This document shows, piece by piece, positions 17,430 through 26,045 of a stretch of DNA of 64,000 nucleotides. Where the stretch lies: assembly GCF_002081825.1 (NCBI RefSeq), contig NZ_MUKU01000017.1:1-64000 (forward strand). Direction: 5' to 3'. Positions within the stretch are counted from its first letter, which is position 1; the number at the start of each line of letters is the position of its first letter. The notes beneath the pieces were generated by a model. That model made no database searches and had not been told where the DNA came from. It saw only the letters and a program-made list of their open reading frames with translations. The stretch is from Chromobacterium haemolyticum (GTDB lineage: Bacteria; Pseudomonadota; Gammaproteobacteria; Burkholderiales; Chromobacteriaceae). Made by a program: the position numbers and the translations under genes.

Positions 17430-18425
17430 TCAGGCGATCAGATAAAGTTGCGGATGCTGGCGCGAGAAGCTGGCGATGAGGCCCAGCGAGGACAGGTCCT
17501 GATGATCGAACAGCACGCGCAGAAAGGGCTTGTCGCGCCGCGGCTGATAACGCTCCAGCGCGGCGACGCGCACCTCGTCTATCAGCTCCGCCGGGATTTC
17601 GGCCAGCGGCCGCACCCAATCCTGGCCGTGGCGGATCAGCGCGCCGCGCTCGGCGCCCGGACAGGCGTCGGCCAGCCGGCAGCCGCGGCAGGCGCGGGTT
17701 TTCTCGTACCAGGGATGGGTGTCCACCGCCGGATCTGAATCCCGGATCAGCAGGTCGAGAAAATCCGGTATCAGGCAAGGCGCCAGTTTCTCCAGCCTCA
17801 CCGGCACGCCCAGCGCGCGGAACAGCGGCACGATGGCGCGCAGCCTTTCGCGCACCAGCGCCGGGTCGGCGATGGAGTCGATGAATTTGCCGGTGCGCAC
17901 GGTGCCGCTGAACTTGAGCCGCGACGAACCGGCCTCCACCGCGGTCACGCCGGTGGCCAGCAGGTGTTCGACGTTTTCCGCCAGGATCACGATATTGGTC
18001 TGGATGTCGAAACCCAGCTCGCTGAGGTGGCGGATGCCCTGCAGGGTTTGCCGGAACGCGCCTTCGCGCACGCCGTTGAGCTTGTCGTGCAGGTCGGCGT
18101 TGTGGCCCATCAGGCTGGTGCGCACTTCCAGCCGGCCGTCGGCCATGGCCGCCAGCCGCTCCGCCGACGGGCGGTGGGAGAACAGCCGTACATTGGAAGC
18201 CAGGCTGACGCGGCGACCGGTTTTCAAGGCTTCGCGCAGCACCTCCCAGAACACCGGGTCTATGGTGGGCTCGCCGCCGAAGATGTCCACTTCCTCGTCC
18301 GGCGCCGCCTGGTCAAGCTCGGCCGCAATCTCCTCCAGCGGCCGAAAAGCGCGCTGGGCGATCTCGTCGTCCACGATGCAGAAGAAACATTTGTTGTTGC
18401 AGGAAGCCGTCAGCCGGATGATCAT
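17430..18425 (-). CDS. Radical SAM enzyme of the RiPP-like operon
   Basis: A 331-residue protein with the cluster motif at its extreme N-terminus (ASCNNKCFFC: C9, C13, C16) and GGEPT at 50-54. Additional Cys at 217 and 246/249/255 (CRGCRLADAC) probably hold an auxiliary cluster. It has no N-terminal recognition domain, unlike the neighbouring SPASM enzyme, so it may act on peptide presented by another protein. It is the first enzyme gene downstream of the precursor, separated from it by 90 bases with two GC-rich hairpins. Radical SAM chemistry is sure; the reaction is unknown. Confidence 0.82.
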   Translation of the reverse strand: MIIRLTASCNNKCFFCIVDDEIAQRAFRPLEEIAAELDQAAPDEEVDIFGGEPTIDPVFWEVLREALKTGRRVSLASNVRLFSHRPSAERLAAMADGRLEVRTSLMGHNADLHDKLNGVREGAFRQTLQGIRHLSELGFDIQTNIVILAENVEHLLATGVTAVEAGSSRLKFSGTVRTGKFIDSIADPALVRERLRAIVPLFRALGVPVRLEKLAPCLIPDFLDLLIRDSDPAVDTHPWYEKTRACRGCRLADACPGAERGALIRHGQDWVRPLAEIPAELIDEVRVAALERYQPRRDKPFLRVLFDHQDLSSLGLIASFSRQHPQLYLIA

Positions 18426-18445
18426 CGCCGTCGCCCCACCAAGAA

Positions 18446-18497
18446 GCCCGCAAGCGGGCCGCCAGAAAATCCGTCCCGGCGCGGCAGCCGCGCCGGG
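18446..18497 (-). promoter_or_regulatory. Two hairpins between precursor and maturase genes
   Basis: CCCGGCGCGGC-A-GCCGCGCCGGG (18475-18497) and GCCCGC-AA-GCGGGC (18446-18459) lie just after the precursor stop. With no long T-run they may act as leaky terminators or 3' mRNA stabilisers, giving more precursor than enzyme transcript. Confidence 0.5.
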
Positions 18498-18515
18498 GTC
18501 CGCTTCGCCGCGCGG

Positions 18516-18965
18516 CTATTTGACGCCGCGCTTCAAAGCCGCCTTGATCTGGGGGTTGTTTTCGATTTCCTTAAGCACCAGCGGGTCCTTGAGCGCGTCG
18601 CGCACCGCCGCCGGATTCAGCGTGGTGGACACCGCCGGATTGGTGACCAGATCGCCCGGGGAAAATACGCTGGCCGCCTTGTCGTGGATGTGGCCGTCGT
18701 TGTCGTGGATATTGCTGCGGTCGCTCCAGTCGCGGCTATGCCCGGCCGCCACCACCGAGCCGGCCAACAAATCGCCGGACACCCGGGTCAGGTGATCGAA
18801 CTGGGCGCGCAGGCGCGCGACGTCGATCTTTTTCAATTCGGCGACGGTTGCGCTGTTTGCGCCGGCGTCCTTCGCCGCCGCGACGGGGTCCGACAAGAAC
18901 TTGGCGCGGAAATCGTTATCGCTCACCGCGCGCATCAGCAGTTTGTTCACTTCCGGTTGGGCCAT
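18516..18965 (-). CDS. Putative RiPP precursor with NHLP/Os1348-like leader
   Basis: A 149-residue protein; AGGAGGACACC precedes ATG 18965. Residues 1-60 (MAQPEVNKLLMRAVSDNDFR, then FLSDPVAAAKDAG, then a helix ending AQFDHL) match the pattern of NHLP/Os1348-family leaders: a short N-terminal helix, an 'FRxxFLxDPxAA' block and a second helix. A short linker with VVAAG follows (71-75, possible cleavage after Gly75), then a polar stretch HSRDWSDRSNIHDNDGHIHD (76-95) rich in His, Asp, Asn and Ser, and a ~50-residue tail with two NPA/NPQ motifs. It is first in the operon with two radical SAM and three oxygenase-like enzymes. The leader family is from recall; which part is the core is inference. 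Confidence 0.75.
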   Translation of the reverse strand: MAQPEVNKLLMRAVSDNDFRAKFLSDPVAAAKDAGANSATVAELKKIDVARLRAQFDHLTRVSGDLLAGSVVAAGHSRDWSDRSNIHDNDGHIHDKAASVFSPGDLVTNPAVSTTLNPAAVRDALKDPLVLKEIENNPQIKAALKRGVK

Positions 18966-19226
18966 GGTGTCCTCCTGGCTTGAGCACTGTGACCGAGGCG
19001 TGCTTGGCTTGGCGACGCCTTCGTCTGGATGGAGCGGAAACCGGCGGCGCGTTCTGCGACTGAAGGCAATATGCGATCCGCGCTCCCGATCGGCTTCACG
19101 CCGGCAAGGGACCTTCGCCGCTAAGCCGCTCAGCGGCCGCCGCACCCCCGGGGAATCTCCGCACCCACCCAAATGCCTCGCCCATCCGCCTCGTCATCCA
19201 GCCAGCCTGCGTATCACTGGAATGAA
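18966..19226. other. Upstream region of the RiPP-like operon
   Basis: Gene-free, GC-rich sequence between the ABC-F terminator and the precursor start. It must hold the operon promoter because a strong terminator lies upstream, but I see no convincing -35/-10 pair and no clear operator. An in-frame extension of the precursor through here lacks a good start and is rejected. Confidence 0.5.
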
Positions 19227-19255
19227 AAAGCGCCGACGGTTTTCGTCAGCGCTTT
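19227..19255 (-). terminator. Rho-independent terminator of the ABC-F gene
   Basis: AAAGCGC-c-GACG-loop-CGTC-a-GCGCTTT. Read on the minus strand it is followed by TTTTTC. It lies 44 bases beyond the ABC-F stop and isolates that gene from the RiPP-like operon. Confidence 0.85.
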
Positions 19256-19298
19256 AACTATATTCATGCGTTTTTAATATATCTGTACGTTAAATTAC

Positions 19299-20951
19299 CT
19301 AAAACCAAGCTTGATTGATGACGCGCTTTTCCCGCTCCGCTCCGTCCAACAGCCGCCAGCCGCCCTCGTCCACCGTGAGCCAGCCGTCCAGGCCCAGCGC
19401 GTCCAGGAAACCCTCGTCGTGCGACACCACCAGCAAGCCGCCGTGGTAGCCGCGCAACATCGCCTCCAGCGCCTGCAGCGACGGCAGATCCAAGTGATTG
19501 CTGGGTTCGTCCAGCAACAGCCACTGCGGCGGCGGATCGGCGTAGAGCGCGCAGGCCAGCGCCGCCTTCAGCCGCTCCCCGCCGCTGAGCAGGCCGCAGG
19601 GCCGAGCCGCCCGCTCGGCGTCCAGCCCCAGTTGGGCCAGCAACATGCGCAGCCGGCTTTCCCCGGCCGCGGGGTTGAGCGCCAGCAGTTGCTCGATCGC
19701 GCCGCGGCCAGGATCCAACCCGTCCAGATCCTGGGCCAGATAGGCGCAGGCGGCCGGCGATCGAACCCGGCCGGCGACCGGACGCAGTTGTCCGGCCAGC
19801 ACCTTGAGCAGGGTGGACTTGCCGCAGCCGTTGGGGCCGAGCACGCCGATGCGGCGGCCGCCGCCCAGGCTGAGGCCGATCCGGCGCGTGGCCGGCGGCG
19901 CGAACGGCAGTTCCACCTCGTCCAGAACAATGGCGGTGCGCCGCAGCGCCCGCCCCTGCGGCAAGGCGTGCACGACGACCGCCGCATCGCCCTCCGCTCG
20001 CCGGGCCGCCTCGCGCACCGCCTGGTCCAGGCCTTCCCGCGCCGCGGCCTGTTGCCGTCGCAACTTGCCGGCGCTGTCCTCGCTGCGCTGCTGCTGGCGG
20101 TCCAACAAAATGCTGGCCTGGTTGGCTTCGCGGCCGCGCCGTTCGCCGCGGGCCTGACGCCGTTCTTGCCGCTCTTGCTGTTCGCGTAGCGCCCGCTGGC
20201 CGCGCAAGCGCTCCTGTTTGCGCTGCTCCAGCGTTTGCAGCACCCGCGCCTGCTCTTGCGCTTTGTGCTCGGCGTAAAAATCGTAGGCGCCGCCGTAGCT
20301 GGCCAGGCCCTGCGGCGATAGTTCAACGATGCGCTCCATCCCGGCCAGCAAGCGGCGGTCGTGACTGATCACCAGCAGACCGCGCGGCCAGAGCGACAAT
20401 TGTTCGATCAAGGCCTGTCGCTGATTCCGGTCCAGATGATTGCTGGGCTCGTCCAGGATCAGAAAGTCGGCGTCGGACAATATGGCTCCGCACAGCGCCG
20501 CCCGCGCGGCTTCGCCGCCGCTGAGCGCGTCGGCCGGCGTTTCCGGGCGCAGATGTCCCAGGCCGAAACGCCGCCATTCCCGCTCCAGGCTTTGGCGCAA
20601 GTCCCAGCGGTCGCCCAGCAGTTCGTAATCCCGCGCGTCGACGCTGCCGGCCTCAATGCGCGCCAGCGCGTCCAGCGGCGCTTGCAGTCCGGCAAGGCCG
20701 GCGGCGGTGTCGCCCCGGGGCGCGCCGGCCCGCTGCGCCAGGTAATGCGCCGTTCCGCCGCGCAGACAGCGGCCGGCGCTGGGCCGCAGTTCTCCTGCCA
20801 GCAAGCGCGCCAGCACGGTCTTGCCCACGCCGTTGCGGCCCACCAGGCCGATGCGCTGGGCGTGAAACCTCATATTGAGATGGCTGAACAGAACCCTGCC
20901 GTCAGGCAGCAGATAGGACACGTCGTCCAAAGTGAGATGGGTGTGCGTCAT
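19299..20951 (-). CDS. ABC-F family ATPase
   Basis: A 550-residue soluble protein with two ABC domains and no membrane segments. Walker A motifs are GRNGVGKTVLARL and GPNGCGKSTLLKV, signatures LSGGEAARAAL and LSGGERLKAAL, and Walker B/D-loops LILDEPSNHLD and LLLDEPSNHLD. The domains are joined by a long charged, Arg/Gln/Glu-rich linker that looks like the ABC-F P-site tRNA-interaction helices. ABC-F proteins act on the ribosome; some give antibiotic resistance, others are housekeeping (Uup, YheS). ATG 20951 is preferred over an upstream in-frame start by alignment with the family. A terminator separates it from the downstream RiPP operon. It is not a transporter. Confidence 0.9.
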   Translation of the reverse strand: MTHTHLTLDDVSYLLPDGRVLFSHLNMRFHAQRIGLVGRNGVGKTVLARLLAGELRPSAGRCLRGGTAHYLAQRAGAPRGDTAAGLAGLQAPLDALARIEAGSVDARDYELLGDRWDLRQSLEREWRRFGLGHLRPETPADALSGGEAARAALCGAILSDADFLILDEPSNHLDRNQRQALIEQLSLWPRGLLVISHDRRLLAGMERIVELSPQGLASYGGAYDFYAEHKAQEQARVLQTLEQRKQERLRGQRALREQQERQERRQARGERRGREANQASILLDRQQQRSEDSAGKLRRQQAAAREGLDQAVREAARRAEGDAAVVVHALPQGRALRRTAIVLDEVELPFAPPATRRIGLSLGGGRRIGVLGPNGCGKSTLLKVLAGQLRPVAGRVRSPAACAYLAQDLDGLDPGRGAIEQLLALNPAAGESRLRMLLAQLGLDAERAARPCGLLSGGERLKAALACALYADPPPQWLLLDEPSNHLDLPSLQALEAMLRGYHGGLLVVSHDEGFLDALGLDGWLTVDEGGWRLLDGAEREKRVINQAWF

Positions 20952-21219
20952 GAAGCTTCCAGGGATGCCAAACATTCCCCTGCGCGCAGGGGGCGGAGAA
21001 CGTGGCCGTCCAGGGGGACGGCGGCATCAATGGCGCATCGGACTAAGACCTCGGGGAAAGATTGGGTCACGCAAGGGGTCGGCCCCGCGCGAAAGCGATA
21101 TGGTAGCGCGCGCCGGGCCGCGCGCCAAGCGGGACAGGCAGACCCTGCCCCGCTTCCGGAAGCGATTCAACCCTCCTGTCTCAGCGCTCGCCGCAGCGCG
21201 GCAGATCGTGAACAGGTGC

Positions 21220-22815
21220 TCAAACCAGCTTGGCCAACATCATGTCCGCGGTCTGCAAAGCGCCCTCCACCCAGCCTTGGGCGTCGGAATAGGCTTCGCC
21301 GCACACATACAACGGCTGGCCGTCCAGCGGCTGGATGATCTGCCGTTTCACCTCCCAGCTTTTCACTCCGATGTTCCAGCTGTTCCAGCCGCCGCCGAAC
21401 GGATCGTCGCCCCAGTCGCGGAAGGCGGCGTTGCGCACTTTGGGCGTGTAGGACAGGCTGTGCATCACCGTCAGTTGGCGGGTGACTTCTTCCGTCATCA
21501 TGCGCGGGGCCTTGTAGCGGTGCCAGCTCAGTTCATTGGCGCGCACATGGTCGTCCGCGCCGATGAAGGGATCGGCCAGCTCGGCCACCTCCAGGCCCTT
21601 CTTCCAGGCGCTGTGACGACGGCCGCGCAAGCCGTCCCAAAAACCGGTGTTGTCGCCATCGTCGTAGCTGGCCAGCAACATGGCGTGGCCGTGCAAGGCG
21701 GGCTGGCCGTTGCTGCGCGGCCAGTAATAGGTCTGGCGCACCGGCAAATCGGTGACGGAACGGCCGGACTTGACCGGCACGTATTCACCGTCGGCCTTGC
21801 TGTAGCCGGTATTGAGCCACCAGGGGCTGTTGTAAGTGGTGAACAGCTTGAACAGCGGCCGCGGGGTGACGCTGGCGGTCAATTGCTGGAAGCGCGCGGA
21901 CTCCTGCAGCCAGGGGCTGGTGGCGGACAGCAGCTCCAGCGCGCGGCGCGGCATTGCCAGGATCAGGGTCTTGGCGGACACGGTACCGCCCGGCGTCTGA
22001 AACTGAAAGCCCTGCTCGCTGCGCGTCACGCCGCTGACCGGCGCTTCCAGCCTCACCTCGCCGCCGGCTTGTTCGAACAGCTGGGCCAGCACCCGCGGCA
22101 CTTGCTGAAAGCCGTTGCAAAACCCCATGTATTGGGCCGATACGCCGAAGTCCGACAGAAACCAGGGGATGGCGTCGGCGGCGTTCCAGTTGCACAGCGT
22201 GGTGTCGTAACCGCCGGTGTCTTCGGCGTATTCATAGGCTTCGCCGGTGATCACGCGGAACAACACGTTCCAGAAACCCTGCTGGTACAGCGGCACGCCG
22301 CCGAAGCTGGCGCTCTGCGCCATCAGCCGGCGCTCTTCCTCCGTCAGCGATTTATTGGTGATGCCGGGCACGATTTGCTCGATGGCGTCGATGATGACGG
22401 CGCCGCCGGTTTGGCCGCGGTCCAGGAAGTTGAGCCGGTACGGCACTTTGTCCGGCTGGGTGGTGAAGTCTTGCAAGCGCAGGTAAACCCCGCGCAGATA
22501 GGCGATGTTTTGCGGCTCGTCCACCGGGAAGCCGTAAAGCTCGATCTGCTCCGGCGCCGGCAGCAGCGCGTTCAACTCCTGGATCAGGTCGTAAATCAGC
22601 GGCTGCACTTCCGGCAGGATGCGCATGCCGCCCAGTTCCGCCACCATGTCGGGGATGTCCGGCGGCCGCACCGACAGCAAACGGCCGCCGATGTGATCGC
22701 TGGCCTCGAACACCGCTATCTTGCTCTGGGGATAGTGCTGTTGCAGCCGCCAGGCGCTGTACACGCCGGACACGCCGCCGCCGACAATGGCGATGTCTAT
22801 GTTTTCGCTAGCCAT
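21220..22815 (-). CDS. FAD-dependent amine oxidase
   Basis: A 531-residue flavin monoamine-oxidase-type protein. The FAD dinucleotide motif is at the N-terminus (IAIVGGGVSGVYSAWRL), followed by the Glu of the ADP-ribose site and GGRLLS. ELGGMRILP is the substrate/FAD loop, and YVCGEAYSDAQGWVEGAL is the C-terminal FAD motif. There is no signal peptide. The family oxidises amines or L-amino acids to imines or keto acids with H2O2 production; L-amino-acid and tryptophan oxidases share this layout. It lies 31 bases downstream of a ThDP-dependent enzyme on the same strand, so a keto acid may pass between them. The substrate is not determinable. Confidence 0.85.
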   Translation of the reverse strand: MASENIDIAIVGGGVSGVYSAWRLQQHYPQSKIAVFEASDHIGGRLLSVRPPDIPDMVAELGGMRILPEVQPLIYDLIQELNALLPAPEQIELYGFPVDEPQNIAYLRGVYLRLQDFTTQPDKVPYRLNFLDRGQTGGAVIIDAIEQIVPGITNKSLTEEERRLMAQSASFGGVPLYQQGFWNVLFRVITGEAYEYAEDTGGYDTTLCNWNAADAIPWFLSDFGVSAQYMGFCNGFQQVPRVLAQLFEQAGGEVRLEAPVSGVTRSEQGFQFQTPGGTVSAKTLILAMPRRALELLSATSPWLQESARFQQLTASVTPRPLFKLFTTYNSPWWLNTGYSKADGEYVPVKSGRSVTDLPVRQTYYWPRSNGQPALHGHAMLLASYDDGDNTGFWDGLRGRRHSAWKKGLEVAELADPFIGADDHVRANELSWHRYKAPRMMTEEVTRQLTVMHSLSYTPKVRNAAFRDWGDDPFGGGWNSWNIGVKSWEVKRQIIQPLDGQPLYVCGEAYSDAQGWVEGALQTADMMLAKLV

Positions 22816-22846
22816 GTTTGCTCGTCCTCGCTGAGTGAAGCCGGGA

Positions 22847-24760
22847 TCAGAAAATCACCGGCACATTGGCCGGCTGGCCGTTGTCCGTGTTGCGCTGGGC
22901 GTCCCCGTCCGGCGCGTGGAAGCAATCCAGCCGCGGCTGGTTGCGGTAGCGGGCGTTGGCCTGCTGCGGCGTGGGCGGCGGCTGGTCCAGGCCCACGGTC
23001 TGCATGTCCAGCACATAGGCGCGGCCGGCCAGCGCGTGGTCCAGCCCGCGCCGCACCGCGGCGCGCACCGCCTCCGGATGCGCCACCACCTCGCCCTCCA
23101 TGCCGCCAAAGGCCTTGGCCAGGGCGACGAAGTCCGGCTTGGGCCGGTGGATGCGCAGGTATTCCGGATCCTGGGTGCGCGCATGCCAACCGTAGCCGGC
23201 CGCGTCGCCGTACATCGCCTCCACTTGTTGCAGCCCCATTTGCAGGGTGTGGTACTCGTGGTTGTTGGTGATGATGTAGAGCACGCCCAGCTGGCGGTGC
23301 TGCGCGGTCCACCAGGTTTGCGGGTAGAACAGCGAGGAGCCGTCCCCGGTGGCCGCCACCACGAAACGGGTGTCTATGCCCTGGCAGCTTTGCTCCTCCA
23401 GCTTGATGCCCAGGGTGGCGGGCATGGACCAGCCCAAGGAGCCGCCGCCCACGCAGTAGTAGCTGATCGGCGCGGCGGCCTCTTCGGTGAAGGGCAGCAG
23501 GTATTGGAAAGGCGCCGGATCCGACACCGCTTCGTGCACATAGACGAATTGCTTTTCCAGCTGGCGTTCGCTGATCTCCAGGCGCAAGGCGTCGGCGATC
23601 ACCACCGCCCAGATTTCTTGCTGTTGCATCGCCTCGCGCAGATAGACGTCCCATTGCACGCGCCGCGCTTCGGCTTTTTGCCGCAACAGCTCATTGCGTT
23701 GACGCGCGGCCGCCGACGGCTGATCGCCGATCTCCCGGTTCAGCAGCGGCAAAGTGGCCTTGATGTCGCCGAACAAGGCGCACTCGCCGTAGTAGTTCTT
23801 GCCGATGTCCCAACTGTTGTTGCTCAGGTAAACCTGACGCACCGAGGGCGGAATCAAGGGGCCGTCGCTGTACTTGAACACGGTGACCTGGGCCTGATTG
23901 CTGAAACCGCACAAAAAGGCGACGTCATGACCGGCGAAAACCTTCTGCAGATCTTTTTGCCCGCCGGGCAGCTCGCCCTGCCAGTGGTAATCTCCATTGG
24001 GGAAGTTGGCCAGGCTGCTGAAGGTTTGCAGCGACACCGGCGCGCCGATCAACTCCGCCAGCGCCTGCAATTCCGGCCAGGCCTCCGCGTAGCCCGCGGC
24101 GTCGCCCACCACGATCAGCGGGTTGACCGCCTCGCGCAGCATGGCGGCCGCTTGGCGGATGGCGTCGGCGTCCGCGGTGAAGTGCGGGGAGATGCGGGTA
24201 ATGCCGGGCAGGCGGTCGCCGTCGCCGATGCGCCTCATGGTGAACTCCCAGGGAATCGCAACGAATACCGGGCCGTTGGGCGGCGCCATCGCCTCCTTGA
24301 AGGCGCGCTGCAACACCATGGGCAGTTCTTGCTCGGTGCGCACCTCATGCGCCCACTTGGTGTATTGCCGCGCCAGATCCACCAGGTTGGAGGCCAGCAA
24401 AGGCTCTTGGGTGACCAGCTCGTTCTGCTGCTGGCAACACAGAATCACCAGCGGCGCCTGAGAACGCCAGGCGTTGAACAGATTGCCGATGCCGTGGGCG
24501 ATGCCCGGGGTGACGTGCACCACCACCACGCCGGGCTTGCCGGTCATCCGCGCCGATCCCATCGCCGCGCCCATGGCGATGTTCTCGTGCAGGCACTCGA
24601 TGTACTCCACCTGGTTTTCCGGGTAGGACGTACCGTCGATGATGGGAATCTCATTGGTGCCGGGCACGCCGAAAATGCGATGAATGCCCAACTCGCTCAA
24701 TGCGTCGAACACATAGTCCCGGGCCCAGCGTTGCCCGCCGTTGCGTTGTTGACTATCCAT
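22847..24760 (-). CDS. Thiamine-diphosphate-dependent enzyme (decarboxylase/lyase type)
   Basis: A 637-residue protein from ATG 24760 (GAGGGG upstream). The N-terminal PYR domain has the activating Glu in CLHENIAMGAAM and the GTNEIPI start typical of acetolactate-synthase/benzoylformate-decarboxylase relatives. A central domain (VVGDAAGYAEAW) follows. The C-terminal PP domain carries the ThDP motif ATGDGSSLF...TNNHEY. Such enzymes decarboxylate 2-keto acids or ligate aldehydes. The adjacent amine oxidase could supply the keto acid. It has no second ALS subunit nearby and an unusual WWTAQHRQLG segment, so specificity is unclear. In-frame sequence further upstream is not convincing coding. Confidence 0.83.
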   Translation of the reverse strand: MDSQQRNGGQRWARDYVFDALSELGIHRIFGVPGTNEIPIIDGTSYPENQVEYIECLHENIAMGAAMGSARMTGKPGVVVVHVTPGIAHGIGNLFNAWRSQAPLVILCCQQQNELVTQEPLLASNLVDLARQYTKWAHEVRTEQELPMVLQRAFKEAMAPPNGPVFVAIPWEFTMRRIGDGDRLPGITRISPHFTADADAIRQAAAMLREAVNPLIVVGDAAGYAEAWPELQALAELIGAPVSLQTFSSLANFPNGDYHWQGELPGGQKDLQKVFAGHDVAFLCGFSNQAQVTVFKYSDGPLIPPSVRQVYLSNNSWDIGKNYYGECALFGDIKATLPLLNREIGDQPSAAARQRNELLRQKAEARRVQWDVYLREAMQQQEIWAVVIADALRLEISERQLEKQFVYVHEAVSDPAPFQYLLPFTEEAAAPISYYCVGGGSLGWSMPATLGIKLEEQSCQGIDTRFVVAATGDGSSLFYPQTWWTAQHRQLGVLYIITNNHEYHTLQMGLQQVEAMYGDAAGYGWHARTQDPEYLRIHRPKPDFVALAKAFGGMEGEVVAHPEAVRAAVRRGLDHALAGRAYVLDMQTVGLDQPPPTPQQANARYRNQPRLDCFHAPDGDAQRNTDNGQPANVPVIF

Positions 24761-25256
24761 ACCGTCCCACCCCTCTTCATAAGTTGTCGTCGTTATGTGA
24801 GTGGTAATCCAGGCGGGAGGAAATTCAATCCGGATATTTTCTGTGTCGAAAACACCAATGCGAATTGGCGCTAAGACGAACGGCGCGCCCGCTTCCGACA
24901 AACAAGGCTTGCGCCGCCGCGGCAAGGTCTCGCCGCCCCATATCCACCCCCGTCCAAAAGGACAGCAAGATCATGTACGGCCAGCCGCCGGCATTGACTT
25001 TGCATGCCAGCCAAATTAAGGACTTTCCGCGTCAAGCCCTGATGGGCTAAGGGTTTCTACTAGGGACATCGGCTGCGGATGCGCTCCGGCGCTTGTGCTA
25101 ACATGGAGCGTTCCTGTCGCATCGGCCAGGCTCCAAGCACGCCGCCTTTCGGGGAGGCGCCCACCGCCTGCCTCGCCCCAAATCATGCGCAATGGATAGA
25201 GCCGCCGGCCATGGCGGCGCCAAAATGATAAATAAGCATCCGAGACTGCCAACACA
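24761..25256. other. Divergent intergenic region before folE
   Basis: 496 gene-free bases between the ThDP-enzyme gene (minus) and the GTP cyclohydrolase gene (plus); promoters for both must lie here. TTGACT-N17-TAAGGA at 24994-25022 is a weak plus-strand promoter candidate. An imperfect GGAGC/GCTCC pair near 25104-25135 could form a leader hairpin. No tRNA or recognisable riboswitch was seen. Confidence 0.4.
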
Positions 25257-25952
25257 ATGAACAAGACCAATACCGTTGACCATCTGCCGGTCTCACAGCG
25301 CATCCGCAGCCGCCTGCAGCAAGCCGGCGTCCGTTTTCACGCCAACGACAATATCGCCGCCCACATCGAAGACGGCGAGCTGGATCAGCTGCAAACCGAG
25401 GTTCAGGAAAAACTGAAAGCCGTGCTGGAAAGCCTGGTCATCGACACCGAACACGACCACAACACCCAGGACACCGCCAAGCGCGTGGCCAAGATGTTCA
25501 TCAGGGAAGTCTTCCGCGGCCGCTATGTGGCGATGCCGGCCAGCACCGAGTTTCCCAATGTGGAAAAGCTCAACGAATTGATGATCGTGGGCCCGATCAC
25601 GGTGCGCAGCGCCTGCTCCCACCACCTGTGCCCCATCATCGGCCGCGTTTGGGTGGGCGTGATGCCCAATGAACACTCCAACCTGATCGGCCTGTCCAAA
25701 TACGCGCGGCTGATAGATTGGGTGATGACCCGCCCGCAAATCCAGGAAGAAGCGGTGTCGCAGATCGCCGACCTGCTGATGAAGAAGCTGCAGCCGGATG
25801 GTCTGGCCATCGTGATGGAGGCGGACCACTTCTGCATGCACTGGCGCGGCGTGAAGGACAGCAACAGCAAGATGACCAATAGCGTGATGCGCGGCTCCTT
25901 CCTCAGCGACGCCAATCTGCGCCGCGAATTCCTGTCCTTGATGCATAAATAA
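25257..25952 (+). CDS. folE: GTP cyclohydrolase I
   Basis: A 231-residue protein with the GTPCH-I signature: zinc/active-site Cys-His in SACSHHLCPIIGRV, ligand Cys in DHFCMHWRGVKD, and core IGLSKYARLIDW and IQEEAVSQIADLL. It opens the GTP imidazole ring to make dihydroneopterin triphosphate for folate or pterins. The motifs diverge from the textbook enzyme (CEHHL/F, CMVMRGV), so it may be a specialised copy, for example for pterin cofactor supply. A GC-rich terminator follows before the BLUF gene. The length is near the usual ~220. Confidence 0.9.
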   Translation: MNKTNTVDHLPVSQRIRSRLQQAGVRFHANDNIAAHIEDGELDQLQTEVQEKLKAVLESLVIDTEHDHNTQDTAKRVAKMFIREVFRGRYVAMPASTEFPNVEKLNELMIVGPITVRSACSHHLCPIIGRVWVGVMPNEHSNLIGLSKYARLIDWVMTRPQIQEEAVSQIADLLMKKLQPDGLAIVMEADHFCMHWRGVKDSNSKMTNSVMRGSFLSDANLRREFLSLMHK

Positions 25953-25997
25953 GCCCCTTGCCGCCGGCAAGGCGGCGCGCAGCAACTAAGATGAAAC

Positions 25998-26027
25998 GAG
26001 GCCGCGCCGGTCTGGCGCGGCCTCTTT
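25998..26027 (+). terminator. Terminator after folE
   Basis: GAGGCCGCGCC-GGTCT-GGCGCGGCCTC followed by TTT, an 11-bp perfect stem between folE and the BLUF gene. A smaller hairpin CCTTGCC/GGCAAGG lies at 25956-25972. Confidence 0.7.
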
Positions 26028-26045
26028 GCATCCAAGGGGCACATC

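Noticed and set aside
15891-18425. His-Xaa-Ser (Hxs) system
   Set aside because: The SPASM enzyme is HxsB-like, but no HxsA repeat peptide or HxsD was seen. The precursor has an NHLP-like leader instead.
19299-20951. ABC-F protein as exporter of the RiPP
   Set aside because: It has no membrane segments or peptidase domain and is cut off from the operon by a terminator.
21220-22815. VioA of a violacein pathway
   Set aside because: The neighbours are a ThDP enzyme and an ABC-F ATPase; none of VioB-VioE is present.
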